Assembly: GCF_002575655.3 (NCBI RefSeq)
Contig: NC_053037.3
Coordinates: forward strand, 503,262,544-503,326,543
Origin: Aegilops tauschii subsp. strangulata
Taxonomy: Eukaryota > Streptophyta > Magnoliopsida > Poales > Poaceae
DNA: 64,000 bases
Direction: 5' to 3'
Shown here: positions 1 through 12,233 of the stretch, one piece after another
Layout of the letters: every line of letters begins with the position of its first letter
Position numbering within the stretch: the stretch's first letter is position 1
The notes under the pieces: model-generated
The model's input: the letters and a program-made list of their open reading frames with translations, nothing else
Databases searched by the model: none
What the model was told of the DNA's origin: nothing
Translations under genes and position numbers: made by a program

Positions 1-471
1 CGAGAATAAAACTACGAATAAATTGCAAGGTAATAAAAGTGGATATATTTTGTCAACAAGAAATTCATTTGTCCCTAGGCAATCGATAACCAGTACTAGT
101 AATCATTCTTGCAATTCTATATGAGGGAGAGGCCTGAGCTAACATACTCTCTCTACTTGGATCATATGCAATGATGGTTGGACTCCTAGCAAGCATCCGC
201 AACTACTAAAGATCATTAAGGTCATGAAACCCAACCATAGCATTAACTATCAAGTCCTCTTTCTCCCATACGCCATAACCCACTTATCCACGTTTGGGCT
301 GCTGTCATCCCCCGCAACACTGACAATAAGCAAACCATGAACATATTGCAACACCCTACAGCGGGGGCCCCTCATGTTTGCACGAGACGGAGGGCACCAT
401 AGGACAACACCATAAATAAAATATAAAATCATACAAAGCAAGATCACGATTAACCCACAGGACAAAACAGA
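1..471 (-). repeat. Left LTR of the Athila-like element, first fragment
   Basis: This matches 18027 to about 18492 closely. It starts about 305 bp into the LTR as measured from the complete edge at 17722, so the first 300 bp lie outside the window. It ends at the TSD acaga (467-471) of the inserted element, and the LTR resumes after the second acaga at 12234-12238. No gene is present. Confidence 0.88.
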
Positions 472-876
472 TGTAACGCCCCGAGACCGACGCTCGAGAT
501 GCCTTTCATGTTTTGCGTGTCAGCTCTGTTATTTATTTGTTTGTTGCATTCATCATCGCATTGCATCCGCATGTTTTCATAAAAGTTGCATCCCCTCGTA
601 GTTGCCGCGTCCCCATTGCTTTCGCTGACCGTTCCGAGACCAACCGTGTTTTCGGCTCCCTCTTGTCAAACCAACTAACCTCTCCCGTCAGCCCGCGATC
701 CCCTCCCGCGCGTCCGAAAGTTGTCCCGTACCCGACCCGGTTTGTTGTTACCGTTGGATTCGGATCATCACCAAACATATATAAAACATCACCGTTTTCT
801 TCATTGGACTTCCTAAACTATATTTTCTCAGCCGTCCGATTTTAATGAGATGATCCAAAATACCACTTTCTTTCCC

Positions 877-884
877 TATATAAA
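877..884 (+). promoter_or_regulatory. TATA box in 5' LTR
   Basis: TATATAAA about 400 bp into the LTR, followed by a GC-rich leader. The same motif is at 8821-8828 in the 3' LTR. Probable Pol II promoter of the element. Confidence 0.65.
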
Positions 885-3800
885 GACCCCTAATCTAAAT
901 ATGGACAAACCCTAACTTCTAGGGAGATGTCCCATCCATCCTCCTAGCCGCCGCCACTCTCTCCAAAATCTCCCTCGGGATCCTCCCAGATCCCATCGAC
1001 CAACCACTGCAGCCTCCTCCCTCTGCCTCGCGCGTCCGATCTAGAGGAGTGGACTTCCTCCTCTGCTCGATCTCCCCTATGACCAAATCCATCGATCCCC
1101 CCTCCAACCTCCTGCCCGATCACCCAACGAGCAGCCTCCCTCGCGCGAGCCCTGCAGGAGCTCGAACCCGAGCGGATCGAGCTAGTCGTCCCTGCCGGCG
1201 ATGAGCAGCATCAGCTCCCGCAGCTCCGGCGAGCCCTGCCGTCGGTGACCCCCGCAGGAACCATCTCCTTCCTACCCTGCTTCTTCTTCCTTCCTAGTAT
1301 TTCTCTCCCTCCTCTCAACATCTCGGTCTTGCCTTTCTGCAGGAGCACACCCGCGCCATGGTGCCCTCCCGAGCTCCTCCCGCGCCAGATCCGGCGAGCC
1401 ATGCCGGATCCATCTCCTGCACCATGTAGCTCGGCGTCCCCGCTCTCCTTGTCGCCGAAACCCCCCCGCCAAGTCCCACGCTGCGCCATGGGCGCCTCTC
1501 CCGCTTCGGCCTACAAGTTCCAGTGCCATGTCCCACTCCCGTTGGCCGAGCTCGACCCTGCCTCCGGCTAGATTGGGCTCCCCAAGGCCGGATCCGCCCG
1601 TCCGCTCCATCCCCGCCGTCCCGCCAGAGTTCCCCGCCTCGCCAGAGCCCGCTGCTGCGCCACTGACCATCAGTGACGCCGCACCCCTGCTTCCTCTACA
1701 CCGAAGACGCGTCGTCCTCGCGTTGACTGCCTCCACATCGACCGAGCGGCCTCCCCTGCTCGCGTGGGCTGCGCCCCTCTCCAAGGCCTCAAGGCCCGAT
1801 GTGAGCAGCTCCCCGCGCCCTGGGCCTGATCTCCGTTTTGGGCCCAGATCTGTTTTTTTCCTGTCCATGCAATTTTAGCAATATTCAGAGAACGCTTGTT
1901 TTACAGAAAAGTCCCTAGTCTTCATGCATATAATAACTCATTAACTGTCCATCGGATTAAAATACTTCATATATGAAAAATGCTCAGAATTTCATCTAGT
2001 TTCATAATATGCTGCTGACATCCTTGTTTAAAATGTTTAGAATGCTGCTTGCATTTATTTTGCCAAATGCCATGATAAGTGCTTTAATTCATAACTAATT
2101 AACCGTAACTCGGAATTTAATAAACTTTATATGTAAATGGGGTAGAAAAAAAATGCTTAGTTTAACATGGTACACTTTATTTTGCTGTTTAACAACATTA
2201 AAATTGTGTTTGGGGCAGAATAGTACCAAATCAAAATATGCACATGAGGATTTTCCGGAATTGTTGTTTGTTATTTCCGGCCTCATTTATACTTGCCTAA
2301 ATAGTTAGTTTATTTATGCTTCACCCCTTGGCATGTTTAACAACATTTAATATTGTTGGGTACATAAACGGGAGAGAACTAAATAATTGATGTGGTGTTT
2401 TGCCAATATGCAACTCGTTGCATATTGAGCTCCACTTAATTTGTAGTGTTGTTTTTTGCACTTTGCCATGCCTTGCCTCTTTAAATCAGACATGCATCAT
2501 ACTTGATTGTGCATCATGCCATGTTTCTGTGGTGGTTGTTTACTATGTTGTTTGTTTCTTTCCGGGTTGCTTCTCCCGTTAGCTTCGGTTTCGTTCCGGA
2601 GTTGTGAGGATTCGTTCGACTACGTCCGTTTGTCTTCTTCATGGATTCGTTCTTCTTCCTTGCGGGATCTCAGGCAAGATGACCATACCCTCGAAATCAC
2701 TTCTATCTTTGCTTGCTAGTTGTTTGCTCTATTGCTATGCCGCGCTACCTACCACTTACTATATCATGCCTCCCGTATTGCCATGTCAAGCCTCTAACCC
2801 ACCTTTTTCCTAGCAAACCGTTGTTTCGCTATCTTACCGCTTTTGCTCAGCCCCTCTTATAGCGTTGCTAGATGCAGGTGAAGATGAAGATTGCTCCATG
2901 TTGGATTATGTTTATGTTGGGATATCACAATATCTCTTATCTTAATTAATGCATCTTGGTAAAGGGTGGAAGACTCGGCCTTATGCCTGGTGTTTTGTTC
3001 CACTCTTGCCGCCCTAGTTTCCGTCATACTGGTGTTATGTTCCTTGATTTTGCGTTCCTTACGCGGTTGGGTGATTTATGGGACCCCTTGACAGTTCGCT
3101 TTGAATAAAACTCCTCCAGCAAGGCCCAACCTTGGTTTTACCATTTGCTACCACCTATCCCCTTTTCCCTTGGGTTCTGCAGACTCAAGGGTCATCTTTA
3201 TTTTAGACCCCAACCAGGCCAGTGCTCCTTCGAGTGTTGGTCCGAACTGAGCTGCCTGCGGGGCCACCTTGGGGAAACTTGAGGGCTGATTTTACTCGTA
3301 GCTAGTCTCATCCGGTGTTGCCCTGAGAAAGAGATATGTGCAGCTCCTATCGGGATTTGTCGGCACATCGGGCGTTTTTGCTGGACTTGTTTTACCATTG
3401 TCGAAATGTCTTGTAAACCGGGATTCCGAGACTGATCGGGTATTCCCGGGAGAAGGAATATCCTTCGTTGACCGTGAGAGCTTATAATGGCCTAAGTTGG
3501 GACACCCCTGCAGGGTATTATCTTTCGAAAGCCGTGCCCGTGGTTATGTGGCAGATGGGAATTTGTTAATATCCGGTTGTAGAGAACTTGACACTTGACC
3601 CTAATTAAAATGCATCAACCGCGTGTGTAGCCGTGATGGTCTCTTTTCGGTGGAGTCCGGGAAGTGAACACGGTTTCTGGGTTATGTTTGACGTAAGTAG
3701 GAGTTCAGGATCACTTCTTGATCATAGCTAGTTCACGACCGTTCCATTGCTTCTCTTCTCGCTCTCCTTTGCGTATGTTAGCCACCATATTTGCATAGTC

Positions 3801-3917
3801 GCTGCTGCAACCTCACCACCTTACCCTTTCCTACCCCTAAGCTTAAATAGTCTTGATCTCGCGGGTGTGAGATTGATGAGTCCTCGTGACTCACATATAC
3901 TTCCAAAATAGTTGCAT

Positions 3918-4015
3918 GTGCCGATGATACCAGTGCAGATGACGCAACCGAGCTCAAGTGGGAGTTCGACGAGGAACTTGGTCGTTACTTTGTTTCTTTT
4001 CCTGTTGATCAGTAG
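3918..4015 (+). other. Conserved acidic reading frame in the 5' LTR (exon-like)
   Basis: A 98-bp segment open to TAG at 4013-4015. After two bases completing a split codon it encodes 31 residues rich in D and E, starting ADDTSADD and ending FPVDQ. The same frame, with no indel, occurs at 11861-11958, 42382-42479 and 52214-52311. In the other three LTRs it is preceded by the acceptor-like TTGCAG; here that reads TTGCAT. No ATG lies in the segment, so if translated it would be the last exon of a spliced product. Function unknown. Confidence 0.4.
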
Positions 4016-4290
4016 TGGAGCCCAGTTGGGACGATCGGGGATCTAGCTGTTGGGTTGTCTTCTTTTTATCTGGTTTCGACCGTAGTCGGTCTATGTGTGT
4101 ACTCTGATTGATGTATGATTTATTTATGTATTATGTGAAGTGGCGATTGTAAGCCAACTCTTTATCCCAATCTTGTTCATTACATGGGATTGTGTGAAGA
4201 TGACCCTTCTTGCGACAAAACCACAATGCGGTTATGCCTCTAAGTCGTGCCTCGACACGTGGGAGATATAGCCGCATCGTGGGTGTTACA

Positions 4291-5310
4291 AGTTGGTAAT
4301 CAGAGCCATCCCCGACTTAGGAGCCCCCTGCTTGATCGAATCGCTGACGTTGTTGAGTCTAGAACAAAAATGTTTTGAGTCTTAGGATTATATATATTGG
4401 AGAGTAGGATTCTTTTTACTCCTCAGTCCCTTCGTCGCTCTGGTGAGGTCTCCTGACGTAGAAGTTTTGACTCTTCTCTCCTCAAATTTCACTAAAAAAA
4501 TTTTAGGATCACGCGGGTATCTTGGAATCGTTCCGATGGTTTTGTGACGAGAACATTATTCTTGCTGCCTCCTGACATTTAGGGGCTGTGGCAGTGTCCC
4601 GGGGAGTTGAGCTCCGAGGTGTTGTCGTCACAATTTTATCGTTGCAGTTCTGGAATACCTGAGTTTCGCCGACATCGAAAATCTCTTTATGCAGTTGTTG
4701 GTGAGATCACCTCGACGCCACCCAGTACTGGGGCGGGAGTTCGGGAGTATTGCCATAACTCTTATAATGGATGCTTTTCGAATGTTGAGGTAAACGATTT
4801 CTGAAGTTTTCTTGGTTATGTGTTGACGGATGGATACAGCTGGATCTAGGGATTGCTAGTTTGGGTGATATATTTTGTGTCCCCTGTATCCCCAACACCA
4901 GATTGCGTAACCAGAAAGTTTCGGGAGTTTATAAGTGGGAATTCAAGTAGCTCCTAGGATATCTTCCCGACAGATGCATGATATGAGATTGGGGTTCGAC
5001 GTCTAGTGGTCCGCCTTTCCACGGTTGGTTTTACAGTGGTCTTGTAGTGTCTTAAAGAGTCCTTGGTTATGCCGACTCGGGGATGCTTCGTATGTCATGT
5101 GCACTGCCTTGTACATGATGGTGATGTACGATCGAGCCCATGTGGGCCCCACCACGAAAACTTCAGACGAAATCTCTATCATATGTTTGTTCCGGCTTAT
5201 TTTGCAAGGCAAATCCTTTGTTTTGTGTTGTTTTGTGGTATTCGAGTTGTTTCTTTGACAAGTGTTGATTCCATACCTTATTCTAAGCGGTGTTCTCATA
5301 TTCCTATGTG
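4291..5310 (+). other. 5' leader shared with the Tekay-like chromovirus
   Basis: About 1 kb collinear with 42761-43800, including runs such as GGGGTTCGACGTCTAGTGGT. In the chromovirus this leads to the gag ATG at 43915; here homology stops at about 5300, before gag, and unrelated sequence follows. No substantial ORF. It probably holds packaging and dimerisation signals retained for trans-mobilisation (inference). Confidence 0.75.
4293..4310 (+). other. Primer-binding site
   Basis: TTGGTAATCAGAGCC begins two bases after the LTR end. It resembles the initiator-Met tRNA PBS (TGGTATCAGAGC) with one extra A. The identical variant is at 42763 in the chromovirus, supporting common descent of the two elements. 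Confidence 0.75.
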
Positions 5311-8300
5311 AATACTAATCCTTCTTGATCATCGAGGTCGTCATGTTAATTCGTTTCCAACCGGCGTGTTTCTCTTCAAGTGCATCCAGTCATTCCAACA
5401 TTCGCAAGGTCAATTCTAAGCTTTTTCTCAATGGTGTTCGCTTCATCCGACCCAAGTTGCCTTTGTTTTCCCACCCTCCCACCCTTTTTCTTCAAGGACT
5501 CAGATTTCTTAATCAAGTATCCATCTTATAGATGGGAAGTCTCTCCATTCTTTTCCGTCAATGTTCTTAACCGGTGATTTCTCATGAAGATGCTCACGAA
5601 ACTTCAAGTTCATCATTCTTCATTCTTGTATTCTTCTCCGGTGGATTAAATTCAAGCTTTGTCGATCATTCCTTTCCTTGTTTCAAATGCTTTCTCATGC
5701 CGGTGTACCTCTTAATCATCCACTTCTCGCCATTCATTTGTTCCGGAGTGCTGAAGATATCTCTGAAGATTCGTGTTTCCACTCCACATCAATTCCAACT
5801 ATTTCGAGGTTGTTACCTCATTCAAGCCATTTAATTCAACCGGTGCAATCTCCTTTTCAAGTAATCATTCCAACGGTGTTTCTTTGAGTGGGCCCTAACC
5901 CATAGGTTTTTTTTCCAGGATCTTACCTGACTCTCCTAATTTTTCTGGAGTGATTCTCAAATTCATTGCAAAGTTTGACGTAAGAATGAATTATCATCAA
6001 TCAAATGTCTTTCTCCAAGATCTTTCAAATTCTTTTTGTCGTTGGTTCAACCTTTCCAATTTTTCATTCCGGAGTGCCTCAATAATTCATGGTGGTGTTT
6101 CTAGTCATCATTCTCAACATTTGAAGACCAAAGAAGAGTTTTTCCTCCAAATCTTATCCGTTCTCTCAAGATTCATGGTTCTAGCTTCATGCCATCCTCG
6201 CATAATTGTTTTCGATTGTGAGAATTCCTTTCAGCCATCCGGGGCAATTCATGAGTCTTTTCAGTTTGATTCTCCGAAGGCCATCATTTCAGAAGATTTC
6301 TTCGTTCTAAGTTTTCAGCTCTCGTTCTCCAAATCATACCGGTGCATCATTCAAGTATTATCTAATCAGCTCGGGATCTCTGCGTTCACTTGTATCTAAA
6401 TTCTGTCAAGTATCTTCATTCATTTTCTAATTCTTTCCGTTGAATTGTGCCTTTGCTACTTTCATTTTCAATTCTCGCGGTGGTTCGTTCAGGATTTCTC
6501 TTCATTCGTTATAATATCAATTTATTAGTTGTTTCAATCCAACCGGTGGTTCGATGAAGGCCTTCCCAAGTTTGCGCAATATCTATCTTAATCCTTTCTA
6601 CGAGAATAAGTAGTATGCAAGATCCGTTGCTTGTTATCAATTTAAATTGGTGAAGGATACGCGTAATGTAATTCTTATTCTTGTGTCCTCCAAGTGATTA
6701 ATTCCTTCTTCCGGAGTTCGTTCATGTTATCAAATTTTCGGCTCCAAGTTATTCATCTTTTCTTTCCGGTGCTCCAAGTTATTTCAATTATATCATTTCA
6801 AAGCTTCATCTAATCATTGCAAGGCTTCTCCCGGAGTTCTTTTCAAGTTTCCATTTCGTTTGATCATTTTATTACCGGAGTTCTTCATGGAGGCTCTACA
6901 TGGTGGCTCATCAAGGATTCGTTTCATTCTTCAATTGTTCTTCAAGATTTCTCTCGGAGTTAAGATCCGCCAAGCTATACTTTAAAATAAACATGGTGTT
7001 CAACACATGTTTTGTTTTGAGGAGTTCAAGCATTCTTCATCTTGCATTCTGAAGTGCAATTCTCTCTATCTTATCTTTTGAGATGGTGTTATGTCATTCT
7101 TGATAATTTCCCTTCGCGTTTCATGATTCACAAGTTTTCAAGGGTGACATATTTAAATCCATCATGTTCTGTTTTGTTCAAGAGATCTTTTCAACCAATC
7201 AATCTTTTTGTTGGAGTTATGTTGAGTTATAATTCACCTAAAGCCTTCCCTAAGGAATGTAGCTAATTGTGGTGGTTATCAATGATCCAAATTTTCTCCT
7301 TCTCATCTCGGTGTAGAAGTTTTCATCTCCTTGTTGATATCAATCCAATCATTTGTTTCCGTTAGTGGCGGGTTGTCACCTCATAATTTTGAGAAGTTTT
7401 CCATAAGCCCACTACAAGCTTATTCTTTTCGTTGTTGGTTTTCCAACAATTCCGTTCTAACCTTCTTGGAAGGATGCTTTCCAAGCTCATTTGTGGTGGA
7501 AGTTGTCATTTTCTTCTCCATTCTTTATTCCAAGGATCTATCTTCTATTATTTATTTCTTCCGGAGGCATTGTGATGTTGCTCCCTTCACTCATCATCTT
7601 GATTTGTGAGGACCGTGTCCTTTTCGTGCTTATCCATTTCCAACCGGAGCGTCGTGTTTTCATTCGAGTTCTCTCATCTTATCAAGTTTTGTCTCCTTCC
7701 TCAACCGGAGTGTTGTCTGAAATCTTTCTTACCCTTGTGCCATTTCTTTCATTAGTTACGGAGGCAGTGTGTTGTTAAATTCATCGAGTATCCTCTCATC
7801 TTGTCAAGATCATGTTCATTTCCTTCAATTTACAGTTGGAGTGCTGCCCAAATTATATCATTCTCATTCCTTCTTTATCTTGTTTTAACCGGAGTGTTGG
7901 TGTCTATCATTCCTCTTCTAACCAGAGTCTCATCCAAGTGCTTTCATTTTGCCAAGTCCATATTGTACCCCTTCCATTTTCCAACCGGAGCGTTATCGTA
8001 ATTGATCATTATCGTCCCTTGTACATCTCATTTCAACCGGAGTGCTCGCATGTACTTCTCCTCCATTGTTCTCGTCATTCATAGCTTTGCAAACTCCAAA
8101 GTTCACATGGTGTTCCTTGTTTCTTTTTTCTACTGGTGTGCTTTCATATTAATTTTGATCCGTTAAGCTCTTGTTTCATGTCCTTCAACCTACAAGGTTC
8201 TTCCAATGTCCCTTGTTCCCCTTGCTGAACGGAGTGTTTTAAATTTTGTTCACCTCCGTTGTGTCATTTCCTCAAGCTTTGCGACCTCTCAAGGTTCTTT

Positions 8301-8370
8301 GGTTTCACTAGTTTGTTAAAGAAGCAACTTAGCTTTACCTTTTCTCTTCCTATTCCGTTTTTCTCCGGTG
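5311..8370 (+). other. Non-coding pyrimidine-rich cargo with recurrent CCGGAGTG-like motif
   Basis: About 3 kb in the position of gag-pol. The plus strand is rich in TTC, CTT and CAT, and variants of (A)ACCGGAGTG, CCGGTGG or CCGGAGTT recur at irregular spacing of roughly 40-150 bp (for example about 5745, 6068, 6545, 6715, 7640, 7705, 7885, 7982, 8035). ORFs are short and unlike any family I recognise. It may be a decayed tandem array. No function can be assigned. Confidence 0.7.
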
Positions 8371-8378
8371 CCATCCTA

Positions 8379-8415
8379 GATCTCGGGACGAGATCCTCTT
8401 GTAGTGGTGGAGTGT
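8379..8415 (+). other. Hairpin and polypurine-tract region before the 3' LTR
   Basis: A perfect 7-bp inverted repeat GATCTCG-gga-CGAGATC at 8379-8395, followed by GTAGTGGTGGAGTGT up to the LTR at 8416. The chromovirus has the same hairpin at 48332-48348 and nearly the same tract before its 3' LTR. A similar block just after the pol stop is, from memory, common in plant Tekay/Del elements. It probably supplies the plus-strand primer. Confidence 0.6.
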
Positions 8416-11400
8416 TGTAACGCCCCAAGACCGACGCTCCAGATGCCTTTCATGTTTTGCGTGTCAGCTTTGTTATTTATTTGTTTGTTGCATTCATCAT
8501 CGCATTGCATCTGCATATTTTCATAAAAGTTGCATCCCCTCGTAGTTGCCGCGTCCCCCTTGCTTTCGTTGAGCGTTCCGAGACCAACCGTGTTTTCGGT
8601 TCCCTCTTGTCAAACCAACCAACCTCTCTCGTCAGCCTGCGATCCCCTCCCGCGCGTCCGAAAGTTGTCCCGTACCCGACCCGGTTTGTTGTTACCGTTG
8701 GATTCAGATCATCCCCAAACATCTATAAAACATCACCATTATCTTCATTGGACTTCCTAAACTATATTTTCTCAGCCGTCCGATTTTAATCAAATGATCC
8801 AAAATACCCCTTTCTTTCCCTATATAAAGACCCCTAATCTAAATCTGGACAAACCCTAACTTCTAGGGAGATGTCCCATCCATCCTCATAGCCGCCGCCA
8901 CTCTCTCCAAAATCTCCCTCGGGATCCTCCCAGATCCCATCGACCAACCACCGCAGCCTCCTCCCTCTGCCTCGCGCGTCCGATCTAGAGTGGAGTTCCT
9001 CCTCTGCTCGATCTCCCCTGTGAACAAATCCATCGATCCCCCTCCAACCTCCTGCCCGAGCACCCAACGAGCAGCCTCCCTCGCGCGAGCCCCGCAGGAG
9101 CTCGAACCCGAGCGGATCGAGGCAGCCCTCCCCGCCGGCGATGAGCAACATCAGCTCCCGCAGCTCCGGCGAGCCCTGCCGTCGGTGACCCCCGCAGGAA
9201 CCCTCTCCTTCCTACCCTGCTTCTTCTTCCTTCCCAGTATTTCTCTCCCTCCTCTCAACATCTCGGTCTTGCCTTTCTGCAGGAGCACACCCGCGCCATG
9301 GTGCCCTCCCGAGCTCCTCCCGCGTAGATCCGGCGAGCCACGCCGGATCCATCTCCTGCACCATATAGCTCGGCGTCCCCGCGCTCCTTGTCGCCGGAAC
9401 CCCCCCACCCCCGCCAAGTCCCACGCTGCGCCATGGGCGCCTCTCCCGCTTCGGCCTACAAGTTCCAGCGCCATGTCCCGCTCCCGTTGGCCGAGCTCGA
9501 CCCTGCCTCTGGCTAGATTGGTCTCCCCAAGGCCGGATCCGCCCGTCCGCTCCATCCCCGCCGTCCCGCCGGAGTTCCCCGCCTCGCCAGAGCCCGCTGC
9601 TGCGCCGCTGACCATCAGTGACGCTGCGCCCCTGGTTCCTCTGCACCGAAGACGCGTCGTCCTCGCGTTGACTGCCTCCACATCGACCGAGCGGCCTCCC
9701 CTGCTCGCGTGGGCTGCGCCCCTCTCCAAGCCCTCAAGGCCCGATGTGAGCAGCTCCCCGCGCCCTGGGCCTGATCTCCGTTTTGGGCCCAGATCTGTTT
9801 TTTTTCTGTCCATGCGATTTTAGCATTATTCAGAGAACGCTTGTTTTACAGAAAAGTCCCTAGTCTTCATGCATATAATAACTCATTAACTGTGCATCGA
9901 ATTAAAATACTTCATATATGAAAAATGCTCAAAATTTCATCTAGTTTCATAATATGCTGCTTACATCCTTGTTTAAAATGTTTAAAATGCTGTTTGCATT
10001 TATTTTGCCAAATGCCATGCTAAGTGCTTTAATTCATAACAAATTAACCGTAACTCGGAATTTAATAAACTTTATATGTAAATGGGGTAGACAAATGCCT
10101 AGTTTAACATGGTACACTTTATTTTGCTGTTTAACAAGATTAAAATTGTGTTTAGGGCAGAACAATACCAAATCAAAATATGCACATGAGGATTTTCCGG
10201 AATTGTTGTTTGTTATGCCTCATTTATACTTGCCTAAATAGATAGTTTATTTATGCTTCACCCCTTGCCATGGTTAACAACATTTAATATTGTTGGGTAC
10301 ATAAACGGGAGAGAACTAAATAATTGATGTGGTGTTTTGCCAATATGCAACTCGTTGCATATTGAGCTCCACTTAATTTGTAGTGTTGTTTGTTGCACTT
10401 TGCCATGCCACGCCTCTTTAAATCAAACATGCATCATACTTGATTGTGCATCATGCCATGTTTCTGTGGTGGTTGTTTACTATGTTGTTTGTTTCTTTCC
10501 GGGTTGCTTCTCTCGTTAGCTTCGGTTTCGCTTCGGAGTTGTGAGGATTCGTTTGACTACGTCTGTTTGTCTTCTTCATGGATTCGTTCTTCTTCCTTGC
10601 GGGATCTCAGGCAAGATGACCATACCCTCGAAATCACTTCTATCCTTGCGTGCTAGTTGTTCGCTCTATTGCCATGCCGCGCTACCTACCACTTACTATA
10701 TCATGCCTCCCATATTGCCATGTCAAGCCTCTAACCCACCTTTTTCCTAGCAAACCGTTGTTTGGCTATGTTACCGCTTTTGCTCAGCCCCTCTTATAGC
10801 GTTGCTAGATGCAGGTGAAGATGAAGATTGCTCCATGTTGGATTATGTTTCTGTTGGGATATCACAATATCTCTTATCTTAATTAATGCATCTATATACT
10901 TGGTAAAGGGTGGAAGACTCGGCCTTATGCCTGGTGTTTTGTTCCACTCTTGCCGCCCTAGTTTCCGTCATACCGGTGTTATGTTCCTTGATTTTGCGTT
11001 CCTTACGCGGTTGGGTGATTTATGGGCCCCCTTGACAGTTCGCTTTGAATAGAACTCCTCCAGCAAGGCCCAACCTTGGTTTTACCATTTGCTACCACCT
11101 ATCCCCTTTTCCCTTGGGTTCTGCAGACTCAAGGGTCAACTTTATTTTAGACCCCCCCGGGCCAGCGCTCCTTCCAGTATTGGTCCGAACTGAGCTTCCT
11201 GTGGGGCCACCTTGGGGAAACTTGAGGGCTGGTTTTACTCGTAGCTAGTCTCATCCGGTGTTGCCCTGAGAACGAGATATGTGCAGCTCCTATCGGGATT
11301 TGTCGGCACATCGGGCGGCTTTGCTGGACTTGTTTTACCATTGTCGAAATGTCTTGTAAACCGGGATTCCGAGACTGATCGGGTCTTCCCGGGAGAAGGA

Positions 11401-12233
11401 ATATCCTTCGTTGACCGTGAGAGCTTATAATGGGCTAAGTTGGGACACCCCTGCAGGGTATTATCTTTCGAAAGCCGTGCCCGCGGTTATGTGGCAGATG
11501 GGAATTTGTTAATATCCGGTTGTAGAGAACTTGACACTTGACCCAAATTAAAATGCATCAACCGCGTGTGTAGCCGCGATGGTCTCTTTTCGGCGGAGTC
11601 CGGGAAGTGAACACGGTTTCTAGGTTATGTTTGACGTAAGTAGGAGTTTAGGATCACTTCTTGATCATTGCTAGTTCACGACCGTTCCATTGCTTCTCTT
11701 CTCGCTCTCCTTTGCGTATGTTAGCCACCATATCTGCATAGTCGCTGCTGCAACCTCACCACCTTACCCTTTCCTACCATTAAGCTTAAATAGTCTTGAT
11801 CTCGCGGGTGTGAGATTGTTGAGTCCTGGTGACTCACAGATACTTCCAAAACAGTTGCAGGTGCCGATGATACCAGTGCAGATGACGCAACTGAGCTCAA
11901 GTGGGAGTTCGACGAGGAACTTGGTCGTTACTTTGTTTCTTTTCCTGTTGATCAGTAGTGGAGCCCAGTTGGGACGATCGGGGATCTAGCAGTTGGGTTG
12001 TCTTCTTTTTATCTGGTTTCGACCGTAGTCGGTCTATGTGTGTACTCTAATTGATGTATGATTTATTTATGTATTATGTGAAGTGGCGATTGTAAGCCAA
12101 CTCTTTATCCCATTCTTGTTCATTACATGGGATTGTGTGAAGATGACCCTTCTTGCGACAAAAACACAATGCGGTTATGCCTCTAAGTCGTGCCTCGACA
12201 CATGGGAGATATAGCCGCATCGTGGGTGTTACA
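8416..12233 (+). repeat. 3' LTR of the non-autonomous element
   Basis: 3,818 bp, collinear with 472-4290 apart from scattered substitutions and small indels (for example near 10099 and 10891). TATA box at 8821-8828. Ends GTGTTACA at 12233, followed by the TSD acaga. Confidence 0.92.
11861..11958 (+). other. Conserved acidic reading frame in the 3' LTR (exon-like)
   Basis: Second copy of the frame described at 3918-4015, here directly after an acceptor-like TTGCAG. It encodes the same peptide as the 5' LTR copy and ends at TAG (11956-11958). Confidence 0.4.

Larger units (their letters stand above)
472..4290 (+). repeat. 5' LTR of the non-autonomous element
   Basis: 3,819 bp. It has a U3 region, a TATA box at 877-884, a GC-rich leader (about 900-1850), a T-rich stretch (about 1860-2560), and a 3' third (about 2670-4290) homologous to the 3' part of the chromovirus LTR (41150-42760). 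The 5' two thirds share no obvious similarity with the chromovirus LTR beyond the terminal TGTAAC. Many overlapping ORFs in the GC-rich leader are composition artefacts. Confidence 0.92.
472..12233 (+). mobile_element. Non-autonomous LTR retrotransposon related to the chromovirus at 38154-52592
   Basis: Complete element of 11,762 bp with LTRs at 472-4290 and 8416-12233, both beginning TGTAACGCCC and ending GTGTTACA, flanked by a perfect 5-bp TSD acaga (467-471, 12234-12238). The 4.1-kb interior has a PBS, about 1 kb of 5' leader homologous to 42761-43800 of the Tekay-like element, about 3 kb of non-coding pyrimidine-rich DNA, and a short 3' segment homologous to the end of the autonomous element. 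No gag, RT or integrase frame was found on either strand. It must have been mobilised in trans, plausibly by a Tekay/Del-type element like the one at 38154. Confidence 0.9.

Noticed and set aside
8990..9823. 277-codon ORF in the GC-rich LTR leader (also 1272-1868, 1528-1878, 9151-9813)
   Set aside because: ORFs are open in several frames and both strands at once in GC-rich sequence, differ between the two LTR copies by frameshifts, and show no domain. Treated as composition artefacts.
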